Assembly: GCA_947247005.1 (NCBI GenBank)
Contig: OX365952.1
Location: forward strand, 27,840,222 to 27,904,221
Length of the DNA: 64,000 bases
From: Spisula solida
Lineage: Eukaryota; Mollusca; Bivalvia; Venerida; Mactridae
Direction of reading: 5' to 3'
Below, in pieces: positions 47,323 through 58,800 of this stretch (its first letter is position 1; the number at the start of each line of letters is the position of its first letter). The position numbers were made by a program, and so were the translations under genes. Under the pieces are notes generated by a model. It made no database searches and was not told the DNA's origin. It saw only the letters and a program-made list of their open reading frames with translations.

Positions 47323-47870
47323 ATTCTTCCTCCTTTTTACAGGGAAAAACCCTGTAAAAGACTAGAGTATTGAAACAGGGAATTTTATGTAAAATAATGT
47401 AAGACTCTGGAAAAAAAACAGGGAAAAGGAGGGAGACAGATAGAAAAGTTTTTTTCCACAGTTTTCCCTTGTTTTCCCTCAATTTCCACAGATCTTGTAA
47501 AACAGTGGAGTATTGAAACAAGTTTTCCATGCTTTTCCCTACTTTTCCCTACTTTATATCCTGGATTTATAGAAAGTGTGGAAAAGAATGGAAACGTTCA
47601 ATACTACCTCGATTTCCCCTGTTTTACACAGTTTTCCAGCATTCTGGGGAAATTGCTGTAAAACTATGAAAAATCAATTGTTTTAAACCTCTTTAAGCTA
47701 ACCTGAAATTGAGGAATATGTTGCGGAATATTATATAATAATACTGTACTTGCAAGCATCAAAACAAAAATATTCCAGCATTTTGCATTGATGTGAAAAA
47801 AAATCAATAATGACCATTTAGTGACATTTCAATAAGAATCAAAACAAGTTTTGCTAAAGAGAATTTATTG

Positions 47871-50602
47871 TGTCGCCTGAAAAGGCGACATATAGGTGTT
47901 ACTTTGGCGGCGGCGGCGGTGGCGGCGGCGGCGTCACAAATTGCTTGTCCGGAGCATAACTTTGTCACCTTAAGTTCAAATGACTCAAGAATTGGTATGC
48001 ATGTTTCTTGCAATAAGCCGAAGTGCAGTGCGCAAGAACCATAACTCTACCTGTCATAATTTTTGAATTATTTCCCTTTGATTGATTTTATTAGAGCATT
48101 TCTTGTCCGGAGCATAACTTTGTCACCTTACGTTCAAATGACTCTAGATTTGGTATGCATGTTTCTTGCAATAAGCCGAAGTGCAGTGCGCAAGAACCAT
48201 AACTCTACCTGTCATAGTTTTTAGCTCACCTGTCACAAAGTGACAGAGTGAGCTTTTGTGATCACTCTTCGTCCGTCGTCCGTCGTCCGTCCGTCCGTCC
48301 GTCGTCCGTCCGTCCGTCCGTCAACAATTGGCTTGTGTAGACACTAGAGGTCACAATTTTAGCCTAATCTTTATGAAACTTGGTCACAATGATCATCTTA
48401 ACAAAATCTAGGCCAAGTTCGATATTGGGGCATCTGGGGTCAAAAACTAGGTCACTAGGTCAAATAATAGAAAAACCTTGTGTAGTCACTAGAGGTCACA
48501 ATTTTGACTTAATCTTTATGAAACTTGGTCACAATGATCATCCTAACAAAATCTAGGTCAAGTTCGATATTGGGTCATCCGGGGTCAAAAACTAGGTCAC
48601 AAGGTCAAATCATAGAAAAACCTTGTGTAGTCACTAGAGGTCACAATTTTGACTTAATTGTTATGAAACTTGCTCACAAAGATCATCTCCATAAAATCTA
48701 GGTCAAGTTCGATATTGGGTCATCCGAGGTCAAAAACTAGGTCACAAGGTCAAATCATAGAAAAACCTTGTGTAGTCACTAGAGGTCGAAATTCTGACTT
48801 ATTCTTTTTGAAACTTGGTAACAATGATCATCCTAACAAAATCTAGGTCAAGTTCGATATTGGGTCATCCAAGGTCAAAAACTAGGTCACAAGGTCAAAT
48901 CATAGAAAAACCTTGTGTTGTCACTAGAGGTCACAATTTTGGTCTAATCTTTATGAAACTCTGTCACAATGATCATCCCAATAAAATCTAGGTCAAGTTC
49001 GATAATGGGTCATCTGAGGTCAAAAACTAGGTCACAAGGTCAAATCATAGAAAAATATTGTGTTGTCACTAGAGGTCACCATTTTGGTCTAATCTTAATG
49101 AAACTCTGTCACAATGATCATCCCAATAAAATCTAGGTCAAGTTCGATAATGGGTCATCTGGGGTCAAAAACTAGGTCACAAGGTCAAATAATAGAAAAA
49201 CCTTGTGTAGTCACTAGAGGTCACATATTTGGCCTGATCTTTACGGAACTTGGTCACAATGATGATCTCAACAAAATCTAGGTCAAGTTTGATATTGGTT
49301 TATCTGGGGTCAAAAACTAGGTCATAAGGTCAAATCATAGAAAACCCTTGTGTAATCACTAGAGGTTACAATATTGGCCTAATCTGTATAAAACTTGGTC
49401 ACAATGATCTTCTCAACAAAATCTAGGTCAAGTTCGACAGGTGAGCGACCTAGGGCCCTTTGGGCCCTCTTGTTTAATTATTTCCCTTTGATTGATTTTA
49501 TTAGAGCATTTCTTGTCCGGAGCATAACTTTGTCACCTTACGTTCAAATGACTCTAGATTTGGTATGCATGTTTCTTGCAATAAGCCGGAGTGCAGTGCG
49601 CAAGAACCATAACTCTACCTGTCATAGTTTTTGAATTATTTCCCTTTGATTGATTTTATTAGAGCATTTCTTGTCCGGAGCATAACTTTGTCACCTTACG
49701 TTCAAATGACTCTAGATTTGGTATGCATGTTTCTTGCAATAAGCTGGAGTGCAGTGCGCAAGAACCATAACTCTACCTGTCATAGTTTTTGAATTATTTC
49801 CCTTTGATTGATTTTATTAGAGCATTTCTTGTCCGGAGCATAACTTTGTCACCTTACGTTCAAATGACTCTAGATTTGGTATGCATGTTTCTTGCAATAA
49901 GCTGGAGTGCAGTGCGCAAGAACCATAACTCTACCTGTCATAGTTTTTGAATTATTTCCCTTTGATTGATTTTATTAGAGCATTTCTTGTCCGGAGCATA
50001 ACTTGGTCACCTTAAGTTCAAATGACTCAAGATTTTGTATGTATGTTTCTTGCAATAAGCAGAAATACAGTGCGCAAGAACCATAACTGTGCCTTGCATC
50101 GTTTTTTAATTATTTCCCTTAGATTGATTTAATTTGAGCATTTCTTGTCCGGAGGATAACTTTGTCACTATGAGGTTGAATGACTTGAAACTTGGTATGC
50201 ATGTTTCTTACCAAAAGTCCAAGTGCAGTACACAAGAACCGTAAATCTACCTTGTGCCATTTTTCAATTTTTCCCTTTGATTGATTTTATAAGCATTTCT
50301 TGTCCGTGGCATAACTTTGTCACCATAACTATTAATGACTCAAAAATAGGAATGCATGTTTCTTTGCTGTGACATGAAGTGCAGTGCGCAAGAATCATAA
50401 CTCTAGCTTGTGTAGTGTTTGAATGATTCCCTTCAGATTGATTTTATCAGGACATTTTTTTGTCCAGAGCATCGCTTTGTCGTTTTTAGTTCAGATGACT
50501 AGAGAGCTCTTGTGAGTCTGATATGTAGCCCAATACTGGATAGTTTTCCATGACAAATTTGCATTTCGTCAGGCGACACTTGCGACTCGCGGAGCTTTTA
50601 TT
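47871..50602 (+). mobile_element. Helentron-like element, TGTCGCCTGA family, with nested pearl
   Basis: 5' hairpin TGTCGCCTGAAAAGGCGACA, then a GGC microsatellite, then tandem cores of 158 bp (TTTCTTGTCCGGAGCATAAC, TTCTTGCAATAAGC, GTGCAGTGCGCAAGAACCAT). Near the end TCAGGCGACA pairs with the 5' arm, followed by GCGACTCGC and GGAGCTTTTATT. Pearl H is inserted into the third core; the outer cores are progressively more diverged toward the 3' end. Confidence 0.8.
48233..49474 (+). mobile_element. pearl-type element, copy H (nested)
   Basis: Complete element, close to base-for-base like copy G. The host core reads CATAGTTTTT before and TAATTATTTCCC after it; neighbouring intact cores read CATAGTTTTTGAATTATTTC. 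The pearl thus sits at the T run with no target duplication. Confidence 0.95.
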
Positions 50603-50884
50603 AAAAGTAAATATTGATTCACATGAACTTGAAAAACACACACAAAAACACTTTTGTATTGTTAGGAAATGTACTTAGCACAAGTCGTTGATAAAAGTTC
50701 TGTTTTGTCCCGTTCCATCTTTTGTTTGCCTTATCACCTTATTTATCTGGCACCTCTCTGTCCCAGGAAAAACCTCTGGAACAAGTTCTGCAAAATTAAA
50801 ATTAATTTATAACTCATATTGTACTTATAATCCACAAACCTAAATGGCAATTGTTGTATTATGCTGTTATATTTCATGCTTTTT

Positions 50885-52129
50885 AGCTCACCTATCACAA
50901 AGTGACAGAGTGAGCTTTTGTGATCACTCTTCGTCCGTCGTCCGTCGTCAGTCGTCCGTCGTCCGTCCGTCCGTCCGTCAACAATTGACTTGTGTAGACA
51001 CTAGAGGTCACAATTTTAGCCTAATCTTTATGAAACTTGGTCACAACGATCATCTCAACAAACTCTAGGACAAGTTCGATATTGGGTCATCTGGGGTCAA
51101 AAACTAGGTCACTAGGTCAAATCATAGAAAAACCTTGTGTAGTCACTAGAGGTCACAATTTTGACTTAATCTTTATAAAACTTGGTCACAATGATCATCT
51201 CAACAAAATCTAGGTAAAGTTCGATATTGGGTCATCCGGGGTCAAAAACTAGGTCACAAGGTCAAATCATAGAAAAACCTTGTGTAGTCACTAGAGGTCA
51301 CAAGTTTGACTTATTCTTTATGAAACTCAGCCACAATGATCATCACAACAAAATCTAGGTCAAGTTTGATATTGGGTCATCTGGGGTCAAAAACTAGGTC
51401 ACAAGGTCAAATCATAGAAAAACCTTGTGTAGTCACTAGAGGTCACAGTTTTGGCCTGATCTTTACGAAACTTAATCATAATGATCATAACAACAAAATC
51501 TAGGTCAAGTTCGATATTGGGTCATCTGGGGTCAAAAACTAGGTCACAAGGTCAAATCATAGAAAAACCTTGTGTAGTCACTAGAGGTCACAATTTTGGT
51601 CTAATCTTTATGAAACTTCGTTAAAATGATCATCTCCACAAAATCTAGGTCAAGTTCGATATTGGGTCATCCGGGGTCAAAAACTAGGTCACAAGGTCAA
51701 ATCATAGAAAAACCTTGTGTAGTCACTAGAGGTCACAATTTTGGTCTAATATTTATGAAACTCGGTTACAATGATCATCTCAACAGAATCTAGATCAAGT
51801 TCGATATGAGGTCATCCGGGGTCAAAACTAGGTCACAAGGTCAAATAATAGAAAAACCTTGTGTAGTCATTATAGGTCACAGTTTTTATCTGATCTTTAT
51901 TAAACTTGGTCACAATGATCATCTCAACAAAATCTAGGTCAAGTTTGATATTGGTTTATCTGGGGTTAAAAACTAGGTCATTAGGTCAAATCATATAAAA
52001 ACCTTGTGTAGTCACCAGAGGTCACAATATTGGCCTAATCTGTATAAAACTTGGTCACAATGATCATCTCAACAAAATCTAGGTCAATTTCAGCAGGTGA
52101 GCGACCTAGGGCCCTTTGGGCCCTCTTGT
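50885..52129 (+). mobile_element. pearl-type element, copy I
   Basis: Complete, AGCTCACCTATC hairpin, long CCGT/CAGT microsatellite, about eight cores, CAGCAGGTGAGCGACC, GGGCCC hairpin, CTTGTC end. The 5' arm has a C-to-T-type change (CTATC) that weakens pairing with its hairpin partner. Confidence 0.9.
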
Positions 52130-52839
52130 CTTATTTTTAGCATGTAAGTAATTTTACACACTAAGTATCTTTCATTTTCTGCCAATTATCAGCATTATTT
52201 AAGCTTTCTCCTTGTCTGGGTAAGTAGGAGTTATTTTCTTGGTATTGATTACTTTAACATAGTGCTATAGTCACTGTTGCTGTACTCTTGTGAGTCAAAG
52301 CAAACTTGATGACTCGTATTTGGGAGGCTTTAGCCTCTCATTATGATCATTGCCCATTTCTTAATACAACCTGAACCGCCTTAAGGCTGCTGTGTGAATC
52401 CGCATTCAGGTAGTTCCAGAAACTGCCAGCAATTTCACTACTCCTGCATATGTTCCTCCAAATATTTAATTTTAACTTGGTGTCAATAAAATTAATTTAA
52501 GTGTGATTTTGCCACTGACCTGCAACAAAAGCCGACTTCTTTCGGTCATTAATGGTTAGTTTAGAAGTTCAGGTTTTTGATCACTGGCTAGTTACGGATC
52601 TATTCTGTCTCTTCACCTTTGAATGAAGCTTTTAAGGCTTAATAAATGGACTTTTTTGTATGTTTTCAAATATCTGATTTCAAGATGATTTGACTCTGAA
52701 AAGTAAAAAAAAAGCTCTAGGACTAATGCCAGTCTAATATTTGACATGAATACATTGTATCTTACTGGGACTAAGCAGTAATATTTTATCAACACCAATA
52801 ATTGCCTTATTTCTGTAATCTAAAACTAAAATAGCTAAT
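52130..52839. other. DDX56 intron sequence, nothing recognised
   Basis: Plain AT-rich sequence inside the 7.7-kb insertion. Confidence 0.4.
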
Positions 52840-53059
52840 TACTGTAAAATCACATATTTTCGTGGGTCTTAAATTTCGTGGATTTTGTTAACAATGCATT
52901 TTCATGGGGTCGTAAATGTGTGGATTACAAAACATGAAAGGGTAAACCAATGTTCGAGTTTTGAGAAGTCGATTAATCTTGGGGTTTAAATTTCGTGGTC
53001 GATGCAACAACAAAACCAACGAAAATTCAACTCCCTTGAAAAATAATGATTTTACAGTA
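52840..53059. mobile_element. MITE of 220 bp
   Basis: TIRs TACTGTAAAATCA / TGATTTTACAGTA. Inside, TTCGTGGG/TTTCGTGG motifs are repeated in both orientations. Flanks do not give a clear duplication. Confidence 0.75.
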
Positions 53060-54880
53060 TATTGAAACTTACAATTACATAGCAAAAATGCATTGAATCA
53101 TTGCATGCTCAGCTAGAAAATATTTTTCTTACCTTCGACTAACGATTGTCACCAAATCTTTTTGTTTTCTTCAAGCTCTGGCTTCTTGATAAAGTTAAAG
53201 CTCTAAATACTGTGGTAGCCGTGGAAGAGTATGCACCTTTGAACCATATTCGAACCTCCCCATATAAAGGGCTGTTTATGCTTTGCCAAGAAAACCAGTA
53301 CCTGTAATTTAATTAGAATGAATGGTTTCTATAAAACTAGTATGAACGTAAATGGGGGTTTATTAATTATAAACCTGGCATTTGTATGATTAAATTAGTA
53401 AATGTTATCCACATAGTGTAATAATTAATGAGCCAGGTAAAATTACTGTACAAAACGTTTGATTAACTCCAACCATTTTTCATAGGGTCAGTATTTTGGA
53501 CAATAATCACCGATGGCTAATTTAATACGCACTAATTGGTGTTATTCAAGCTTTACAAACCCCAAAATTGCTAATATTTAGAGTTTATAATTTTCAAATC
53601 TATTGATTGAATTTAATGAAGAGTTGGAGAATTCTATAAGTATAATTATGCTCTGGCTAAAGGTATGTCTTTAAGATCTAGTTTTATTTTAAAGTTTGAT
53701 GAACTGAACATTAATAAAGTGAAACTTTTGTAACATAAAATAAAAGGGAAAAACAAACAAACTTACCACTGACACTGAAAATATAGCTCTATTGTAAAAT
53801 TTGTTTACATCTCATCTTTTGTTTGAAATCCATCCAAGTTCCCCCAAGTTATTTCTTTTATAATAACAACATTTGAACTCGTCAGTGAAAAAGTTCTAGC
53901 CTTTTAACACATTAAAATATACCTAATCAAACTCTACCAAACAATCGGTTAAATCCGACTTAACTCTTCAAGACCTTTAGAAAATAATATTTGAATTTCT
54001 AGGTCAAACATTGTCTGCAACGGGCCTGTGAGTTTTATCTGGACAAGTCCATTTGGATTAGTGGATTGTTTTCAAATCATGAATGATAAAATTTGTTCAA
54101 TAGTTATAATTCTAAAATATTTACTAAGACTGTAGGCTTTACCATTAATATTTATGTACTTGTCATTGTTAGAATGTCACTGGCTACATGATCTTTTTAT
54201 TATTCACAAAGCAGGACTGAGGAATGTCTTAATACACCTCCCTCCAATGTTTCTGAAGTAGATTTACCCTATGTACAAGTAAATGTCAAAGGCTTATCCG
54301 AAACACAATGTAAAGCAAGCAGTGTGGCTCGTTTATCTTGGTTGGTTTTGTAATTCAATACGTTTTATGAGTTTTCACACATACTGCTTGTGATAGTTAA
54401 TTAAGTGAAGTGATTATTTGGCATCCTTATTACTGTAAATCTTTATTTAATGAAAGTGCATAGTTAAAATTTATTCATGCTTGGAAGAGCTGAAAAACAG
54501 TATTAAATTATAAGCTCTCACTGAGAAGAGTGTATTTTGTATAAGACTGGCACAGCACTGTAATTTGTCAACCATAAGTAATGTACATTGTATATTAATG
54601 TATCATTTGTGTCTATTAAACACAAATTGTTGTTATTGCTTTAAGTTATAGATATATGGATTAAATCAGTATCAATATTTTTAAACACTGTTTCTTACTG
54701 GATATAATTAATCCAAATAATTATTTCAATTTGTTTATAAATAATAAAAGCAAGTTATTAATTGGGCTTTTAGTAAGAGCAAAATTCTGAAAATGGCTTT
54801 AGTTCAAACAATTGGTTTCCAATTAATAACTTCAGTTTTTCATTTCTGCATTCTTTTAAACTTTGGTCAATTTCTGACTT
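53060..54880. other. no feature recognised
   Basis: AT-rich interior of the 7.7-kb insertion. A donor-like CTTAC near 53132 on the minus strand is followed by a short open stretch that soon stops; not accepted as an exon. Confidence 0.4.
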
Positions 54881-55037
54881 AAAAAAAAGAGATTTCCCTA
54901 CATTTCCCTGTCTGATCATTAGGGAAAAGTGTGGAAACATTTTTTTCCAGATATTTACATACTTTTCCCTAGTCTTTTACAGGGATTTCCCTGTAAAAAC
55001 AGGGAAAACTCTGGAAAATGAGGGAGGATTTACAGAC

Positions 55038-55235
55038 GGGCGTTCTTCTAGTTGTGCTGAGGATGAGGACTGTCACGTATGGTGACTGATGTTTCACGGC
55101 TGCTGCACCGAAGCTATGGAATGCACTGCCAACAGCACTCAGAGACAGTAAAACACTACCGTCATTCAAGAAATTGCTGAAAATGCACTATTTTGACAAA
55201 AGCTTATTCAAGCTGATTATGTGTTAAGGTTTTTG
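55038..55235 (+). pseudogene. LINE relic, downstream part (C-terminus)
   Basis: Continues the reading of 46735-47322: VVLRMRTVTYGD, a stop, then CFTAAAPKLWNALPTALRDS and KTLPSFKKLLKMHYFD, ending with a stop. TYGD-FT-AAPKLWNALP is the conserved C-terminal signature of CR1/jockey-group ORF2 proteins. Confidence 0.8.
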
Positions 55236-55243
55236 CTTCTTAA

Positions 55244-55473
55244 AGAAGTTTGATATTGGGTTTTCTAGAATCCATAACTAGGTTATTAGGTCGAATCATA
55301 GACAAAACTTGGCTTAAACTTAAAGATGCCATTTGGTCTATGTGATGTTAATTGGAAGGTCGCTTTATAAGACAATATGAAAACCTTGTACATGCAATAG
55401 AGGCTACCATTAAGGGGTCTGCATGAACTACTAGGACAGGTGAGTGACCTATGGCCCTTTAGGCCCTCTAGTT
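55244..55473 (+). mobile_element. pearl 3'-end fragment, copy L
   Basis: One core and a half, GGACAGGTGAGTGACC, CCCTTTAGG hairpin and CTAGTT. It begins abruptly after the LINE end. A separate core unit (55474-55616) follows. Confidence 0.65.
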
Positions 55474-55645
55474 TATATAATCTTAATGAAACTTGGTCAC
55501 AATGTGTATCTCTGAAATCTAGGTCAAGTTCGCCACTGGGTCACCTGGGGTCAAAAACTAAGTCACCAGGTCACATCGAAGAAAAACCTTGTTAACACTC
55601 TAGATGTCACATTTTTGCTCACCTGTCACAAAGTCAGGGCTTTTT

Positions 55646-56469
55646 AGCTCACCTGCCACAAAGTGGCAAGGTGAGCTTTTGTGATTGTTTTTTGTCCGTC
55701 GTCCGTCTGTCAGTCCGTTAAACTTTTCACCGTTAACATTCTAGCACTTTCAAATTTTCTTTGATCTTCACCAAACTTGGTCAGTAGTTGTATCTCAATG
55801 AAATCTAGGTCCAGTTTGAAGTTGGGTCATGTGGGGTCAAAAACTAGGTCAAAAGGTCAAATAATAGCAAAACCTTGTTAACACTCTGGTGGCCACATTT
55901 TTGCTTTAATCTTCATGAAGTTTGGTCAAAATGTTTATCGTGGTGACCTGAAGGTCAAGTTCGAAGTTGGGTCATGTGGGGTCAAAAACTAGGTCAAAAG
56001 GTCAAATAACTGGATAACCTTGTTAACGCTCTGGTGGCCACATTTTTGCTTTAATCTTCATGACGTTTGGTCAAAATGTTTATCTTTGTGACCCTAAGGT
56101 CAAGTTTGAAGTTGGGTCATGTGGGGTCAAAAACTAGGTCATAAGGTCAAATAATTGGAAAACCTTGTAAACACTCTGGACGCCACATTATTGCTTCAAT
56201 CATCATGAAGTTTGGTCAAAATGTTTATCTGGATGACCTTAATGTCAAGTGCGACCTTAAGGTCACGTTTGAAGTTGGGTCATGTGGTTGAAAAACTAGG
56301 TCAATATGTCAAATAATAGCAAAACCTTTTTAACACTCTGGAGGCCTCAGTATTGCTTTAACCTTCATCAAGTTTAGTCAAAATGTTTATCTTGATGACC
56401 TTAAGGGTCAAGTTCAAAGTTTGGCCATGTTTAGCAGGTGAGCGCCCCAGGATCTATGAACCTCTTGTT
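55646..56469 (+). mobile_element. diverged pearl subfamily, copy M
   Basis: AGCTCACCTGCC hairpin (CTGCCAC/GTGGCAA), CCGT microsatellite, about five cores of around 130-145 bp, AGCAGGTGAGCGCC, weak AGG-CCT hairpin and CTCTTGTT. Cores share GTTGGGTCATGTGGGGTC, AAAAACTAGGTC with the main pearls but differ elsewhere. Inserted directly after the T run of the TIR element. Confidence 0.85.
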
Positions 56470-56580
56470 TTCACTATATACGTGGGGCCTATATTAGGCC
56501 CCTTCACAATTTGCTATAGGCCCCTTTCACAAACCTAAAAGGCCCCTTAATTCACAATTAGAATTTGCGTCATGGTTTTT

Positions 56581-57487
56581 ATACGCCCGTTGAACAGGGA
56601 CGTATTATGTGAACACCCTTGGCGGGCGTGCGTGCGGGCGGCGGTATCCAGTAATTTGTCTGTACTCTAACGCAAACAGTTTTCATCCGATCATCTTCAA
56701 ACTTTGTGACAATGCTTATGGGCATAATATCTAGGCCAAGTTTGATTATCGGCCTAGGCCTTATTTGGTTATGGTCCTACAATTACCAAAATAAATGTGA
56801 AATTGACCTTGTCTGTTCTTTAGTGCAAACAGTTTTCATCCGATCATCTTCAAACTTTGTGACAATGCTTATGGGCATAATATCTAGGCCAAGTTTGATT
56901 ATCGGCCTAGGCCTTATTTGGTTATGGTCCTACAATTACCAAAATAAATGTGAAATTGACCTTGTCTGTTCTCTAGTGCAAAGAGTTTTCGTCTGAGTAT
57001 CTTCAAACTTTGTGACAATGCTTAGGGGCATGATATCTAGGCCAAGTTCGATTATAGGCCAAATCGGCCTAGGCCTTATTTGGTTTTGGTCCTACAATTA
57101 CCAAAATAAATGTGATTAGTTTTCATCCGATCATCTTCAAACTTTGTGACAATGCTTATTGGCATAATATCTAGGCCAAGTTTGATTATCGGCCTTAGCC
57201 TTATTTGGTTATGGTCCTATAATTTCCAAAATAAATGTGTAATTGACCTTGTCTGTTCTTTAGTGCAAAGAGTTTTCGTCTGAGTATCTTCAAACTTGGT
57301 GACAATGTTCATGGGTATAATATCTAAGACAAGTTCAATTGTAGGCCAAATCAGTCTAGGCCTTCTTGGGTTATGGTCCTTTAATTAAAAAAAAATGTTG
57401 GATTGTTTTGTTTTTTTCATTCACCATGCCCTGAGACTCACCATGCCCCAAGACGGGCGTATTTTGTGACATTTTGGCACTCTTGTT
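56581..57487 (+). mobile_element. Helentron-like element, ATACGCCCGT family
   Basis: 5' arm ATACGCCCGT with a nearby imperfect partner GGGACGTAT, a GCGTGCGGGCGG patch, cores with ATCTAGGCCAAGTTTGATTA, CGGCCTAGGCCTTATTTGG (largely palindromic CTAGGCCTT), then ACGGGCGTAT and CACTCTTGTT. A T run precedes it. The 96-codon plus frame is two cores read through. Confidence 0.8.
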
Positions 57488-58087
57488 GTAAAATAAACTT
57501 CACAAAGCACCAAACTAACAAATCACAGTCATATGTTCCTGAACAGGACTTGATATAAAGTATTATATCATAGATACATGCATGTTTGGGAAAAGTTGAC
57601 AAAAAATTAACTAACATCTCAAAAATTTTGTATCATAATTTAACAAGTATTTCACAATTTGAAAAGTTTCCGCGCCTAATTTTTCACAATTTTCGCGCTA
57701 AATTTTCACAAAACAAAAGGGCTTGGGCCTCTTCACAATTCAGGGAAAAAAAGCCCTGAAAGTGACAGAGTGAGCTTTTGTGATCACTCTTCGTCCGTCG
57801 TCCGTCCGTCAACAATTTGCTCGTGTATAAACTAGAGGTCACAATTTTGGCCTAATCTTTATGAAACTTGGTCACAATGATCATGTCAACAAATTCTAGG
57901 CCAAGTTCGATATTGGGTCATCCTGGGTCAAAAACTAGGTCACAATGTCAAATCACAGGGCTTGCATGCACTACTACGACAGGTGAGCGACCTAGGGCCC
58001 TTTTGGCCCTCTTGTTTATCTCATCTTATCAAACCTGGCCACAAAGTTTGTATTTGTAAAACTATATCAGATATTAAGGTCATATCA

Positions 58088-58157
58088 TAACAAATACTGA
58101 TTCTGCCTAAATTGCTAGTCATCAGGTGAGCGCTTTAGGGCCAATGGCCCTCTTGTT
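58088..58157 (+). mobile_element. Helentron-like 3'-end fragment
   Basis: ATCAGGTGAGCGCTTTAG, hairpin GGGCCAATGGCCC and TCTTGTT; a pearl-related 3' end without a visible 5' end. Confidence 0.65.
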
Positions 58158-58480
58158 CAGATTCAGCAGCTAGTGGAATGCTTGTAATGTTCACTGATGG
58201 GCTACGCCACAAAACCTAGATGGTGCTTCTCTTCTCTCAACTATAGCAAAGGAGATCAGAAAAGTGTATAGTCTGCTAAAGACTGAAACCAACTGCAGCC
58301 AAGATTGGCCCAAGAAAAAATAGGCCTGTTTACAGTTTATTCAAAACTCTGAGCACATAGTACATGAGAGCTAGCCCTTGAAACTTCTAGCCCTTGAAAC
58401 TTGGTTAAAATATCATCTCTTAAATATAGGTCAAGTTTAATACATCCTAAAAATGAGACAATGACAGTCTGTACAATACA
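58158..58480. other. no feature recognised
   Basis: Plain sequence; CTAGCCCTTGAAACTT occurs twice in tandem near 58371. Confidence 0.4.
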
Positions 58481-58800
58481 GAGGTGGGGGAAGAAGAGTC
58501 CTAGTCTACTTTATCCCCCACCTAACTAATCTTAATACAGAGGTGGGGGAGAAGAGGCCTAGTCTACTTTATCCCCCACCTAACTATTCTTAATACAGAG
58601 GTGGGGGAGAAGAGGCCTAGTCTACTTTATCCCCCACCTAACTATTCTTAATACAGAGGTGGGGGAAGAAGAGGCCTAGTCTACTTTATCCCCCACCTAA
58701 CTATTCTTAATACCGAGATGGGGGAAGAATAGGCCTAGTCTACTTCATCCCCCACCTGAAGATAGACTAGGCCTCTTCTTCCACCATCCCCATAATAATT
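58481..58800. repeat. tandem array of 58-59-bp hairpin units
   Basis: Five units start at 58481, 58540, 58598, 58656 and 58715. Each has GAGGTGGGGGA and TCCCCCACCTAAC around a GAAGAGGCCTAGTCTACTT centre, so every unit can fold on itself. Beyond 58750 a partial unit is in reverse order (GACTAGGCCTCTTCTTCC). Confidence 0.85.

Larger units (their letters stand above)
47323..55037. mobile_element. 7.7-kb TIR insertion splitting a LINE
   Basis: CCGTCTGTAAAT at the left end returns inverted at the right end, followed on both sides by a CCTCC, TTTTTACAGGG, CCCTGTAAAAGACTAG block (with an indel of about 20 bp). Inside both ends lie runs of TTTCCCTG/CAGGGAAA motifs. Removing the segment joins LINE sequence before and after. 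The interior holds two or three younger Helentron-like insertions and a MITE, and 53060-54880 with no recognised gene. No transposase was found, so it is probably non-autonomous. Confidence 0.65.
55635..57758. mobile_element. TIR element CAGGGCTTTTT, nested in pearl J
   Basis: Ends CAGGGCTTTTT and AAAAAGCCCTG. It is flanked by AAAGT on both sides (55630-55634 and 57759-57763), a 5-bp target duplication. The TIR resembles hAT ends but hAT elements make 8-bp duplications. The element's own sequence (GGGGCCTATATTAGGCCCC and following) is itself split by pearl M and a third-family element. No transposase seen. Confidence 0.8.
55617..58016 (+). mobile_element. pearl-type element, copy J, split by a nested stack
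   Basis: The 5' end GCTCACCTGTCACAAAGT (55617-55634) and the rest from AAAGTGACAGAGTGAGC (57759) are one pearl with a single core and CTTGTT at 58016. They are separated by a TIR element inserted in the 5' hairpin loop. Without the insert the pearl is only about 0.28 kb. Confidence 0.85.

Noticed and set aside
53101..53340. Possible minus-strand exon with a GTAAGA donor-like end and the peptide FIKKPELEENKKIW
   Set aside because: It meets a stop before the donor and the upstream stretch is in another phase with no acceptor. No family resemblance.
56706..56996. 96-codon frame with an internally repeated peptide
   Set aside because: Two tandem cores of the ATACGCCCGT-family element read in the same phase by chance of length; no start context or homology.
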